Source: Planctomycetaceae bacterium (GTDB lineage Bacteria > Planctomycetota > Planctomycetia > Isosphaerales > Isosphaeraceae). From it: a stretch of DNA of 7,959 bases. A program made the position numbers and the translations under genes. Location of the stretch: NCBI GenBank assembly GCA_019232645.1, contig JAFANO010000065.1:1-7959 (forward strand), read 5' to 3'. Every line of letters starts with the position of its first letter. Within the stretch, counting starts at the first letter, position 1. Shown here piece by piece: positions 1-5,824 of the stretch. Below the pieces are notes generated by a model that ran no database searches, was not told the origin of the DNA, and was given only the letters and a program-made list of their open reading frames with translations.

Positions 1-186
1 GTCTTGACCGACATCATCGCGCACGCCCTGGGCCTGCCACCCGAAATCAAGCAGGACCTCCTGGCCGAGACCGATGTCGCGCGTCGTGTCAGCCACTTGC
101 GGAAGATCCTCGGCCAGGTCGCTGATCAGGGCCCTCGCTCGGCCCACGAATCATGCCCGTTCCCGCCCCCATTTAGCATCAATTAG
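1..186 (+). CDS. LON peptidase substrate-binding domain protein, C-terminal fragment
   Basis: The gene enters from the left edge in the frame starting at base 1 and ends at TAG 184-186, leaving 61 visible residues. The segment 'ALGLPPEIKQDLLAETD' followed by 'RRVSHLRKIL' matches the typical end of the LON N-terminal (substrate-binding) domain: a helix after a 'LP...KQ.LLE..D...R...L' pattern. In bacteria this domain occurs in full Lon proteases and, very often, alone in proteins of about 200-230 residues. The absence of an AAA+ or protease segment after it argues for the stand-alone type. The last 20 or so residues are proline- and serine-rich and probably disordered. The TTG at base 4 is not a credible start, because the recognisable helix begins there and the frame is open to the edge. 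The specific function of stand-alone LON-domain proteins is poorly known. A gap of 158 bp and a promoter separate it from folE, so the two are probably not obligately co-transcribed. Confidence 0.78.
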   Translation, partial: VLTDIIAHALGLPPEIKQDLLAETDVARRVSHLRKILGQVADQGPRSAHESCPFPPPFSIN

Positions 187-203
187 CAAGGCCCCGGCAC
201 GGC

Positions 204-232
204 TTGATTTTCCCCGCGCGACGCCCTAGAAT
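204..232 (+). promoter_or_regulatory. Sigma70-like promoter upstream of folE
   Basis: A -35 box TTGATT (204-209; 4 of 6 match to TTGACA) and a -10 box TAGAAT (227-232; 5 of 6 match to TATAAT) are separated by exactly 17 nt. The pair lies in the intergenic gap in the right orientation for folE. Transcription would start near 239, giving a leader of about 105 nt. This is read from consensus only. Confidence 0.6.
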
Positions 233-306
233 GGTTCCCGGATATTCAACGGAACAGCAAAGCACATAACATCTTAGATTTTCTTTCTCGCCTTCCCTCC
301 GGCCGG

Positions 307-327
307 CCCCTCGCCGCGGACGAGGGG
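307..327 (+). promoter_or_regulatory. GC-rich hairpin in the folE leader
   Basis: CCCCTCG (307-313) pairs perfectly with CGAGGGG (321-327) around a 7-nt loop. The stem ends 5 nt before the likely Shine-Dalgarno GGGAG (333-337) and 17 nt before the folE ATG. It has no T-run after it, so it does not look like an intrinsic terminator. It could affect ribosome access or mRNA stability. I do not recognise a preQ1 or tetrahydrofolate riboswitch in the leader. Confidence 0.35.
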
Positions 328-344
328 GGACTGGGAGTCTGATC

Positions 345-1007
345 ATGGCGATGACATATCCTGTCGAGAGGGCATCCCGCAACGGCGGTGTTACGGCCCC
401 GGAAGATCACGAGCAGTCGGCCGGCGCCGAGGTCCCGGTGGGCATGGACCTCGAGCGCATCTGCCGCGCGGTCCGCGAGATCCTGATCGCCGTGGGGGAG
501 GATCCCGACCGTGAGGGGCTGCGGGAGACGCCCGACCGCGTGGCGCGGATGTACGCCGAGGTGTTCCGCGGCCTGCATCAAGATCCCCGGGTGCATCTGC
601 GGAAGACCTTCACCCAGAAGTACGATGAGATGGTCCTGATCAAGGATATCCACTTCGAAAGCTTCTGCGAGCACCATCTCTTACCTTTTACCGGCAAGGC
701 CCACGTGGCCTACATCCCCAACGGCACGGTCATCGGCCTCTCCAAGATCCCCCGCGTCATCGACGTCCTGACAAAGCGGCCCCAGATGCAGGAGCGGCTG
801 ACGGAGGAACTTGCGGACCTCCTGATGAAGGAGCTCGACGCCCAGGGTGTCGCCGTGGTGATGGAGGCGACCCATAGCTGCATGACGATCCGGGGCGTGC
901 ACAAGCCCGACAGCTCGTTCGTCACCAGCGCCATGCGGGGCAGCTTCAAGGAGCGGCTGGCGACCCGTTCCGAGGTCCTCTCGCTGATCTTCGGCGGCAG
1001 GCCCTGA
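345..1007 (+). CDS. folE: GTP cyclohydrolase I (FolE, type IA)
   Basis: The enzyme converts GTP to 7,8-dihydroneopterin triphosphate and formate in the cytoplasm. This is the first step to tetrahydrofolate and the entry to other pterins and queuosine-type nucleosides. The 220 residues match the usual family size. Signature blocks appear in order: 'EDPDREGLRETPDRVARMY' (52-70), 'CEHHLLPF' (108-115), 'GLSKIPR' (131-137), 'RPQMQERLT' (145-153) and 'THSCM' (176-180). The zinc ligands by family correspondence are C108, H111 and C179, with H110 and H177 in the active site, so it is the zinc-dependent IA type with nothing missing. The first 33 residues are a non-conserved N-terminal extension. ATG 345 is preceded by GGGAG (333-337) at 7-nt spacing. 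ATG 351 (M3) is a possible alternative. The gene has its own promoter and leader, and its neighbours are not folate genes, so it is probably transcribed alone. Confidence 0.98.
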   Translation: MAMTYPVERASRNGGVTAPEDHEQSAGAEVPVGMDLERICRAVREILIAVGEDPDREGLRETPDRVARMYAEVFRGLHQDPRVHLRKTFTQKYDEMVLIKDIHFESFCEHHLLPFTGKAHVAYIPNGTVIGLSKIPRVIDVLTKRPQMQERLTEELADLLMKELDAQGVAVVMEATHSCMTIRGVHKPDSSFVTSAMRGSFKERLATRSEVLSLIFGGRP

Positions 1008-1033
1008 TCCACGATCCGGCCGGGCTGGCCCGA

Positions 1034-1058
1034 TCGATCCTCGAGGATGGAGGATCGA
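1034..1058 (+). terminator. Stem-loop after folE, possible 3' end signal
   Basis: TCGATCCTC (1034-1042) pairs perfectly with GAGGATCGA (1050-1058) around the loop GAGGATG, starting 27 bases after the folE stop. A shorter GC-rich inverted repeat (CGGG 1021-1024 with CCCG 1029-1032) sits just before it. There is no T-run, so this is not a classic intrinsic terminator. It may be an RNA-stabilising 3' hairpin. The rest of the 1008-1241 gap holds no credible gene, only another 6-bp inverted repeat (1094-1099 with 1108-1113) and the promoter candidate at 1154-1181. Confidence 0.25.
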
Positions 1059-1153
1059 GGGCAAGAGGGTGGCGACGGCTGACGATGGCGGATCAGGCCC
1101 TGGCCTCGGCCTGTCACGCCCGGATGGCGTCTGCCCCCCGCACGCCCACCCTG

Positions 1154-1181
1154 TTGCCGGTCGGGAGAGAAATGCTATCGT
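1154..1181 (+). promoter_or_regulatory. Possible promoter for the 1242 membrane-protein gene
   Basis: TTGCCG (1154-1159) and TATCGT (1176-1181) are 16 nt apart. TG at 1173-1174 makes the second box an extended -10 (TGnTATCGT). A transcript would begin near 1188, about 54 nt before ATG 1242. The hexamer matches are modest, so chance occurrence is possible. Confidence 0.35.
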
Positions 1182-1241
1182 GGGCCTCGTGTCCGACACC
1201 CCCTGCGAGCAGGGCCCCACCCACCCGATCGAGCTCGGGCG

Positions 1242-1970
1242 ATGCCGATTCCGATGCTGTCCGATTTCGCGGTTCGCCTGGCGGGCGGGCTCGCGGTGTT
1301 GCTGCTGCTGACCCCCTGGCGGGTCGTCCCGGTGACGTTCTTCCGGACTCACTGCCAGGTCATCCTCGGCCTGCTGGTCCTGGCCACGCTCGACCTGTCG
1401 CGGCGCTCCGCCGGGCCGACGCTGGCGGTCGTGGTGGCCTCGGCGGCCCTGAGCTACGTCGCGTCGATCGCCTGGGGCCTGGGACTGCCTCGCGTCGGGG
1501 TCCCGATCACGGCGCTGGTCGCGCTGGGCTGCGGCGCGACGCTCGTGGCGGCTTCGAGGTCCCCCGACGGGCAGGTCTGGGCGCTCCACGCCTCGGGACG
1601 ACTGGACTCGGCGTTCCTGATGGGCTCGACCCTGACGGCGATGCTCCTCGGGCATCATTACCTGACGGCCCCGGCGATGTCGATCGCACCGCTTCGGCGG
1701 TTCCTCCGATGCATGGCCTGGGCCCTCGGCGCCCGCGCCCTCCTGGCGATCCTGGGATGGTGGTCGGGGGTCGAGGGACAGGCCGCGACTCCCGCCTCGG
1801 ACCCGCTCTCCTCGCTGTTCTGCGCGATGCGCTGGGGGATGGGGTTCGCCGGGCCGGCCCTGGCTACCGCCTTGACCTGGGAGACGGTCCAGATCCGCTC
1901 GACGCAGTCGGCGACGGGGATCCTCTACATCGCTTTCGCGCTCGTGCTGTTCGGGGAGCTGATCTCCTGA
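1242..1970 (+). CDS. Conserved-looking polytopic membrane protein of unknown function
   Basis: I do not recognise a named family. The 242 residues are strongly hydrophobic, with seven or eight likely membrane helices: about 10-27, 38-52, 58-80, 86-104, 122-140, 154-173, 190-213 and 225-240. Possible functional spots are H37 in 'RTHCQVILGLL', the 'GHHYL' motif (137-141) at the end of helix five followed by 'TAPAMSIAPLRRF', and a 'QIRSTQSATGILYI' segment (217-230) leading into the last helix. This style resembles unnamed planctomycete and acidobacterial membrane proteins I recall. The histidines near membrane borders could bind metal or haem, but that is a guess. No signal peptide beyond the first helix is visible. 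The first ATG (1242) was chosen; it has only a weak ribosome site, and ATG 1254 (M5) is a good alternative. Third-position GC bias is strong and fits a real gene, while the longer overlapping + frame over 1085-2260 is arginine/proline/alanine-rich and looks like a shadow. It stands apart from its neighbours by 234 and 165 bp. Confidence 0.82.
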   Translation: MPIPMLSDFAVRLAGGLAVLLLLTPWRVVPVTFFRTHCQVILGLLVLATLDLSRRSAGPTLAVVVASAALSYVASIAWGLGLPRVGVPITALVALGCGATLVAASRSPDGQVWALHASGRLDSAFLMGSTLTAMLLGHHYLTAPAMSIAPLRRFLRCMAWALGARALLAILGWWSGVEGQAATPASDPLSSLFCAMRWGMGFAGPALATALTWETVQIRSTQSATGILYIAFALVLFGELIS

Positions 1971-2050
1971 TCCAAGACATCGCGGCCGGGATCTCCTGCC
2001 ACACGGGACGGAGGACGTTCCTTCCCCGGGGAGCCCGTCGCGGTGGAATC

Positions 2051-2078
2051 TTCCTCGTGGCGCATCAGCCGTTACAAT
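2051..2078 (+). promoter_or_regulatory. Candidate promoter upstream of the zinc-ribbon membrane gene
   Basis: TACAAT (2073-2078) matches the -10 consensus at 5 of 6 positions and stands out in very GC-rich DNA. The best -35 partner at 16 nt is TTCCTC (2051-2056), which is poor. A start near 2085 would give a leader of about 50 nt. Upstream, ACGGG (2003-2007) can pair with CCCGT (2034-2038) enclosing the palindrome TCCCCGGGGA (2023-2032). That structure could mark the 3' end of the preceding transcript. Confidence 0.35.
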
Positions 2079-2101
2079 TGGAGGGGGTCTTCCCGTTTCC
2101 A

Positions 2102-2117
2102 CCGGCGTCCGCGCCGG
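2102..2117 (+). promoter_or_regulatory. Leader hairpin before the zinc-ribbon gene
   Basis: CCGGCG (2102-2107) and CGCCGG (2112-2117) form a perfect 6-bp stem with a TCCG tetraloop. It ends 18 nt before ATG 2136, between the candidate -10 box and the start codon. A short GC-rich stem like this can arise by chance at this base composition. Confidence 0.25.
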
Positions 2118-2135
2118 GGGCTGGAATGAGAGACG

Positions 2136-2639
2136 ATGGAGTTGACGTTCTCGTGCCCTCATTGCGGCCTGGTCGGAAGGGTCGCATCGGTCGAATCGAC
2201 CCCGACGGTCACCTGTCGGGGCTGCTCGCGGGGGCACCCGCTGCGTTCGGATGCATTTGAAGGGGGCGGCTTGCGGTCGTGCGCCTGGTGTGCGACCGAT
2301 GACCTCTACGTCCAGAAAGACTTCCCCCAGGGCCTGGGCCTGCTGATCGTGATCGTGGGGTTCGCGATCAGCACCGTCTTCTGGTATCTCGAGCGCCCCA
2401 TCCCGGCCTACGTGGTCCTGCTGGCGTCGGCCTTGCTGGACATGATTTTGTATTACCGAGTGCCCGACGTCACCATCTGTTACCGCTGTCTCGGCCAGTA
2501 TCGCGGCGTGGGGTCCAATCTCGAGGGCAGGTTCAAGCCCTTCGACCTGGCGATCGGCGAGCGCTATCGCCAGGAGCGGCTGCGTGCCGAGCAGTTGCGC
2601 AAGCAAGGGGCGTCGGCCAACTCACCTCCTCCTGCCTGA
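2136..2639 (+). CDS. Small membrane protein with a zinc ribbon and a second, membrane-split zinc-ribbon-like CxxC set
   Basis: The 167 residues contain four CxxC pairs. C7/C10 ('CPHC') and C27/C30 ('CRGC') form an ordinary N-terminal zinc ribbon. C49/C52 ('CAWC') lies before two predicted membrane helices (about 66-84 and 90-106), and C115/C118 ('CYRC', in 'CYRCLGQYRG') lies after them. The last two pairs could form a second metal site at the membrane surface, closed by the helical hairpin. The cytoplasm is the likely side for both ends. The tail (134-155) carries 'FKPFDLAIGERY' and then a charged, probably helical stretch ending in a proline-rich terminus. It resembles an unnamed planctomycete family I recall with the order CxxC, 'KDFPQ', two helices, 'CYRC', 'YRG'. 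ATG 2136 has a weak purine-rich ribosome site (TGAGAGA, 2127-2133). The dehydrogenase gene begins 60 bp downstream without a visible promoter, so the two may be co-transcribed. A role in metal sensing, scaffolding or anchoring is possible, but none is shown. Confidence 0.85.
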   Translation: MELTFSCPHCGLVGRVASVESTPTVTCRGCSRGHPLRSDAFEGGGLRSCAWCATDDLYVQKDFPQGLGLLIVIVGFAISTVFWYLERPIPAYVVLLASALLDMILYYRVPDVTICYRCLGQYRGVGSNLEGRFKPFDLAIGERYRQERLRAEQLRKQGASANSPPPA

Positions 2640-2699
2640 TCCGATGGGGTATCGAGGGTCGGCCGTCCATCCTGGGAAACCTGAGGTTGCCATCCAACC

Positions 2700-5642
2700 G
2701 TGGACGAGCGGCGCGGGCGGATTTACGATGATTTGCGCGGGATCGTCGAGGGCGAGTTGCTGTTCGCCCCGGTCGAACGCGCCCCCTACGCGCACGACGC
2801 AAGCCTCTACGAGATCGACCCGCTGGGCGTGATCGTCCCTCGGACCGAGGCCGACGTGGTGGCGGTGGTCCGGTACGCGGCCGAGAACGAGATCGCCATT
2901 CACGCGCGAGGGGCGGGGACGGGCCTGGCGGGCGAGTCGCTCGGGCCGGGGCTGGTCATCGACTTCAGCCGGCATCTGCGGAAGATCATCGACCTGGGGT
3001 CCGAGAGCGTGATCGTGCAGCCCGGGGTCGTCCTCGATGTGGTCAACGCGCGGTTGGCCCCGCTCGGTCGCCGGCTCGCGGCCGACGCGGGGGGCTCGGA
3101 GGTGTGCACGATCGGCGGGATGATCGGCCTCGATGCGTCGGGGATGCGGTCACTTCGGCGCGGGACGACCGGCGATCACGTCGAGCGGCTCCGCGTGGTC
3201 TTCGCCAACGGCGAGGGCGCCGAGCTGGGCTGCGAGCCGTGGCCGACCTACGACGACGAGCCCGTCGACTTCAAGGGGGTGGTCGTCCGCAAGCTTGGCG
3301 CGCTGGTCCGCCGCAGCGGCGAGGCGCTGGCGCGAAAGGCCTCCGGGACGCCCAAGAATCGCGCCGGCTATGCCTTGAACCGGGCGACGGTGCCCGATGG
3401 GATCCACCTGGCGCGCCTGATCGCCGGATCGGAGGGGACGCTGGTGCTGGTGACCGAGGCCACGCTGCGGACCGTCGCGCTGCCGCCGGCGCAGGCGGTG
3501 GTGGTCTTGCCGTTCGCCCGGATCGGCGACGCCGCCTCGGCCGTGCCCCGCTGCCTCGGCGCGTCGCCCTCGGTGTGCGACCTCTACGACTGGCGCTCGC
3601 TCCGCCTGGCCCGCGACGCCGTACCGGCGTTCCGAGACTGGATCGACGAGGCGGCCGAGGCGGCCCTGATCGTCGAGTTCGAAGGCGCCGACCCGGACAA
3701 GGTCGCCGGGCAGGCCCGCGCGCTGGCCGACGCGATGATCCGCCGTCGGCTGCTCGTCGCCCACCCGGTCGAAGTCTCTCGCCGCGGCGACTGCGAGCGC
3801 CTGCTCGGCCTCCGCCGCACCGTGGCGCCGCAGCTGATGCGGATGAAGGGTCCGGCGCGCCCCGTCCCGTTGATCGAGGACGTCGCGGTCCTCCCCGAGG
3901 CGCTCCCCGAATATCTCCAGCGGCTGCAGAACATCCTGAAGCAGCACGACGTGAGCTGGACGCTCGACGCGCACGCCGGCCAGGGCGTCGTTCACGCCCA
4001 CCCCTTCCTCGACATGGCCGACTCCCGGGACGTGGCCAAGCTCGAGCCGCTGGCGACGCAAGTCTTCGAGGCGGCCTGGGACCTCGGCGGCACGATCTCG
4101 GGCGAGCACGGCTGCGGGCTCGCCCGGACGCAGTTCCTCCGCCGACAGTATGGCGAGCTTGTCCAGGTCTTCCGCGAGATCAAGGACGCCTTCGACCCTC
4201 TCAACGTGCTCAACCCCGGCAAGGTGATCGGCGACGACCCGCACCAGATGACCCGCGACCTCCGACGCTTGTCGCCGCCGTCGCCCGGGCCCTCGGCCGA
4301 GCCGACCCTGCTGCCCGTCCTGCGCTGGACCGACCGCGGCCCGACCGAGGTCGCCGCGACCTGCAACGGCTGCGGCGCCTGCCGCACGCTTCAGCCGACT
4401 TTGCGGATGTGCCCCATCTTCCGGGCGCTGCGGACGGAGGAGGCCACTCCCCGCGCCAAGGCCAACCTCGTGCGCCAACTGGCGACCGGCGCCATCGACC
4501 CGAGGCTCTGGGGGTCGGAGGACTTCAAGCGCAGCGCCGACCTCTGCATCCATTGCAACCTCTGCCCCAAAGAATGCTCGTCGGGCATCGACATCTCGAG
4601 CCTGATGCTCGAGGCGAAAGCCGCCTACGTCGAGAACCACGGGCTCCCCCCCCGCGACTGGCTGTTCTCGAGGGTCGAGCTCTGGTCGCGCCTGGCGAGC
4701 CGGCTGCCGCTGATGTGGAACACCCTGATGTCCAACCAGGCGGTCCGCTGGTCGGTCGAGCGGTTGTTCGGGCTCTCGAGGCTCCGCCAGCTCCCCAGGG
4801 CCCATCGGACACCCTTCGTCCGCCGCGCCGCGCGGTGCGGGCTGAATCGTCCCCGGCCGCAGGCGCCCGGCCCCCGGGTCCTCTACTTCGTCGACGTCTT
4901 CGCCAACTACTTCGACCAGGCGCTGGCCGAGGCGGCCGTCGCCGTGCTCCATCAGGCGGAGGTCAACGTCTACGTCCCGATGGCGCAGCGCGGCTCGGGC
5001 ATGCCCGCGTTGATCGTGGGCGACGTGGAGTACGCGCGCGACCTGGCGCTGGCCAACCTGCGGATCCTGGGCGATGCCGTCCGCGACGGCTACACCGTCG
5101 TCTGCTCCGAGCCGACCGCCGCGCTGATGATCCGCCAGGAATACCTCAAGCTGACCGACGACCTCGACGCCGCGCTGGTCGCCGCGAACACCCGCGACCT
5201 CGGCGACTACCTCGCCGGCCTGCGCGCGCGCGGCCAGCTCCCGTCGCCCCGGCATCCGCTGAGGGCGCGGGTGGGGTATCACCAGCCCTGCCACCTCCGC
5301 GCGCTCGACGTGGGCACGCCCGGGCTCGACCTGATCCGGGGCATCCCCGAGCTCGACGTCGAGTTCATCGACCGCGGCTGCTCGGGGATGGCGGGGATGT
5401 TCGGCCTGACGCGCGACCACTTCCGGACCTCGCTCCGCGCGGGCCGAGGGCTCCTGAGCCGCCTCCGCGACGGCGACCTCGAGATCGGCGCCACCGAGTG
5501 CAGCGCCTGCCGGATGCAGATGGAGCAGGGCCTGGCCAAGCGGACCCTCCACCCGATCAAGCTGCTGGCCCTCGGCTACGGTCTCAACCCCTCTCTGCTC
5601 CGGCACTTCAAGGAGCCCAAGTCGCGCCGGGGACTCGCGTGA
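2700..5642 (+). CDS. Fused FAD-binding and 4Fe-4S dehydrogenase, YdiJ / D-2-hydroxyacid dehydrogenase type
   Basis: The 980-residue protein joins GlcD-like and GlcF-like halves in one chain, close in length to E. coli YdiJ (about 1018). The FAD-binding (PCMH-type) domain spans about 40-260, with the FAD loop 'RGAGTGLAGES' (70-80) and 'GGMIGLDASGMRS' (139-151). The FAD-oxidase C domain spans about 265-510, with 'HAGQGVVHAHP' (425-435) and 'SGEHGCG' (467-473). H425, H432 and E469 match the metal-binding residues of D-2-hydroxyglutarate dehydrogenases. Two 4Fe-4S motifs follow: C555/C558/C561/C571, then C616/C619/C622/C626. The CCG region (about 725-960) keeps C864, C894, C934 and C937 in its second half only. 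Expected chemistry is oxidation of a D-2-hydroxyacid (2-hydroxyglutarate, lactate or similar) with electrons passing through Fe-S clusters to an unknown acceptor; the exact substrate cannot be read. There is no signal peptide. GTG 2700 is the first possible start after an in-frame TGA (2682-2684), and the residues after it match family openings. The ribosome site is poor (GAGG 2683-2686 is 13 nt away). Confidence 0.95.
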   Translation: MDERRGRIYDDLRGIVEGELLFAPVERAPYAHDASLYEIDPLGVIVPRTEADVVAVVRYAAENEIAIHARGAGTGLAGESLGPGLVIDFSRHLRKIIDLGSESVIVQPGVVLDVVNARLAPLGRRLAADAGGSEVCTIGGMIGLDASGMRSLRRGTTGDHVERLRVVFANGEGAELGCEPWPTYDDEPVDFKGVVVRKLGALVRRSGEALARKASGTPKNRAGYALNRATVPDGIHLARLIAGSEGTLVLVTEATLRTVALPPAQAVVVLPFARIGDAASAVPRCLGASPSVCDLYDWRSLRLARDAVPAFRDWIDEAAEAALIVEFEGADPDKVAGQARALADAMIRRRLLVAHPVEVSRRGDCERLLGLRRTVAPQLMRMKGPARPVPLIEDVAVLPEALPEYLQRLQNILKQHDVSWTLDAHAGQGVVHAHPFLDMADSRDVAKLEPLATQVFEAAWDLGGTISGEHGCGLARTQFLRRQYGELVQVFREIKDAFDPLNVLNPGKVIGDDPHQMTRDLRRLSPPSPGPSAEPTLLPVLRWTDRGPTEVAATCNGCGACRTLQPTLRMCPIFRALRTEEATPRAKANLVRQLATGAIDPRLWGSEDFKRSADLCIHCNLCPKECSSGIDISSLMLEAKAAYVENHGLPPRDWLFSRVELWSRLASRLPLMWNTLMSNQAVRWSVERLFGLSRLRQLPRAHRTPFVRRAARCGLNRPRPQAPGPRVLYFVDVFANYFDQALAEAAVAVLHQAEVNVYVPMAQRGSGMPALIVGDVEYARDLALANLRILGDAVRDGYTVVCSEPTAALMIRQEYLKLTDDLDAALVAANTRDLGDYLAGLRARGQLPSPRHPLRARVGYHQPCHLRALDVGTPGLDLIRGIPELDVEFIDRGCSGMAGMFGLTRDHFRTSLRAGRGLLSRLRDGDLEIGATECSACRMQMEQGLAKRTLHPIKLLALGYGLNPSLLRHFKEPKSRRGLA

Positions 5643-5656
5643 CGCCGCGACGCCGC
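5641..5656. repeat. Short tandem repeat GACGCCGC x2 at the dehydrogenase stop
   Basis: GACGCCGC occurs twice back to back (5641-5648, 5649-5656), followed by GACAC. The first unit overlaps the TGA stop (5640-5642). It is probably chance or minor slippage in GC-rich sequence. No terminator hairpin with a T-run is visible after the dehydrogenase gene. Confidence 0.4.
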
Positions 5657-5675
5657 GACACGGCCCGTACTCGGG

Positions 5676-5704
5676 TTGACGAATCGGCTCGGAGCGGCTA
5701 CCCT
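5676..5704 (+). promoter_or_regulatory. Sigma70-like promoter upstream of the LptD-like gene
   Basis: TTGACG (5676-5681; 5 of 6 match) and TACCCT (5699-5704; 3 of 6 match, with the key first TA and last T kept) are 17 nt apart. A start near 5711 would give a leader of about 113 nt before GTG 5825. The strong -35 box and ideal spacing compensate for the weak -10. Confidence 0.5.
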
Positions 5705-5767
5705 CCCCCCCGCTTGTCCCGTCACTTGCATGTCTTCAGACTGACCAGCGACGCTCGATTCGGTTTC

Positions 5768-5781
5768 GGCCGGGGCCGGCC
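5768..5781 (+). promoter_or_regulatory. GC inverted repeat in the LptD-like leader
   Basis: GGCCGG (5768-5773) and CCGGCC (5776-5781) can form a five-pair hairpin with a four-base loop in the untranslated leader. Its role is unknown, and it may be no more than GC-rich background. Confidence 0.2.
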
Positions 5782-5814
5782 GGATGACCCGGTCGTCAGG
5801 TCGAGTCGAACCTT

Positions 5815-5822
5815 GGGAGGAG
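5815..5822 (+). promoter_or_regulatory. Strong Shine-Dalgarno deciding the GTG 5825 start
   Basis: GGGAGGAG (5815-5822) lies directly before GTG 5825. Read as GGGAGG the gap is 4 nt; read as AGGAG it is 2 nt, which is short. It is the best ribosome site in the window. It decides the start, because the frame stays open well upstream and offers no ATG near the signal peptide. Confidence 0.6.
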
Positions 5823-5824
5823 CC

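Noticed and set aside
240..344. preQ1 or tetrahydrofolate riboswitch in the folE leader
   Set aside because: I looked for the short pseudoknot pattern of preQ1 and the paired core of the folate riboswitch and found neither. Only a simple hairpin is supported.
1085..2260. Plus-strand open frame of 391 codons overlapping the polytopic membrane gene
   Set aside because: Its product is a P/R/G/A-rich low-complexity chain, while the 1242-1970 frame gives a coherent membrane protein with regular helices. It also runs into the zinc-ribbon gene out of frame.
681..2606. Minus-strand open frame of 641 codons spanning folE, the membrane gene and the zinc-ribbon gene
   Set aside because: It runs opposite three supported genes and the gaps between them, is rich in arginine, proline and glutamine, and shows no motif. 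It is a GC-driven shadow.
3150..5606. Minus-strand open frame of 818 codons opposite the dehydrogenase gene
   Set aside because: It lies wholly opposite a gene with clear family motifs. Its translation is a repetitive R/A/G/E/V mix with no domain signature, as expected from antisense of G/C-ending codons.
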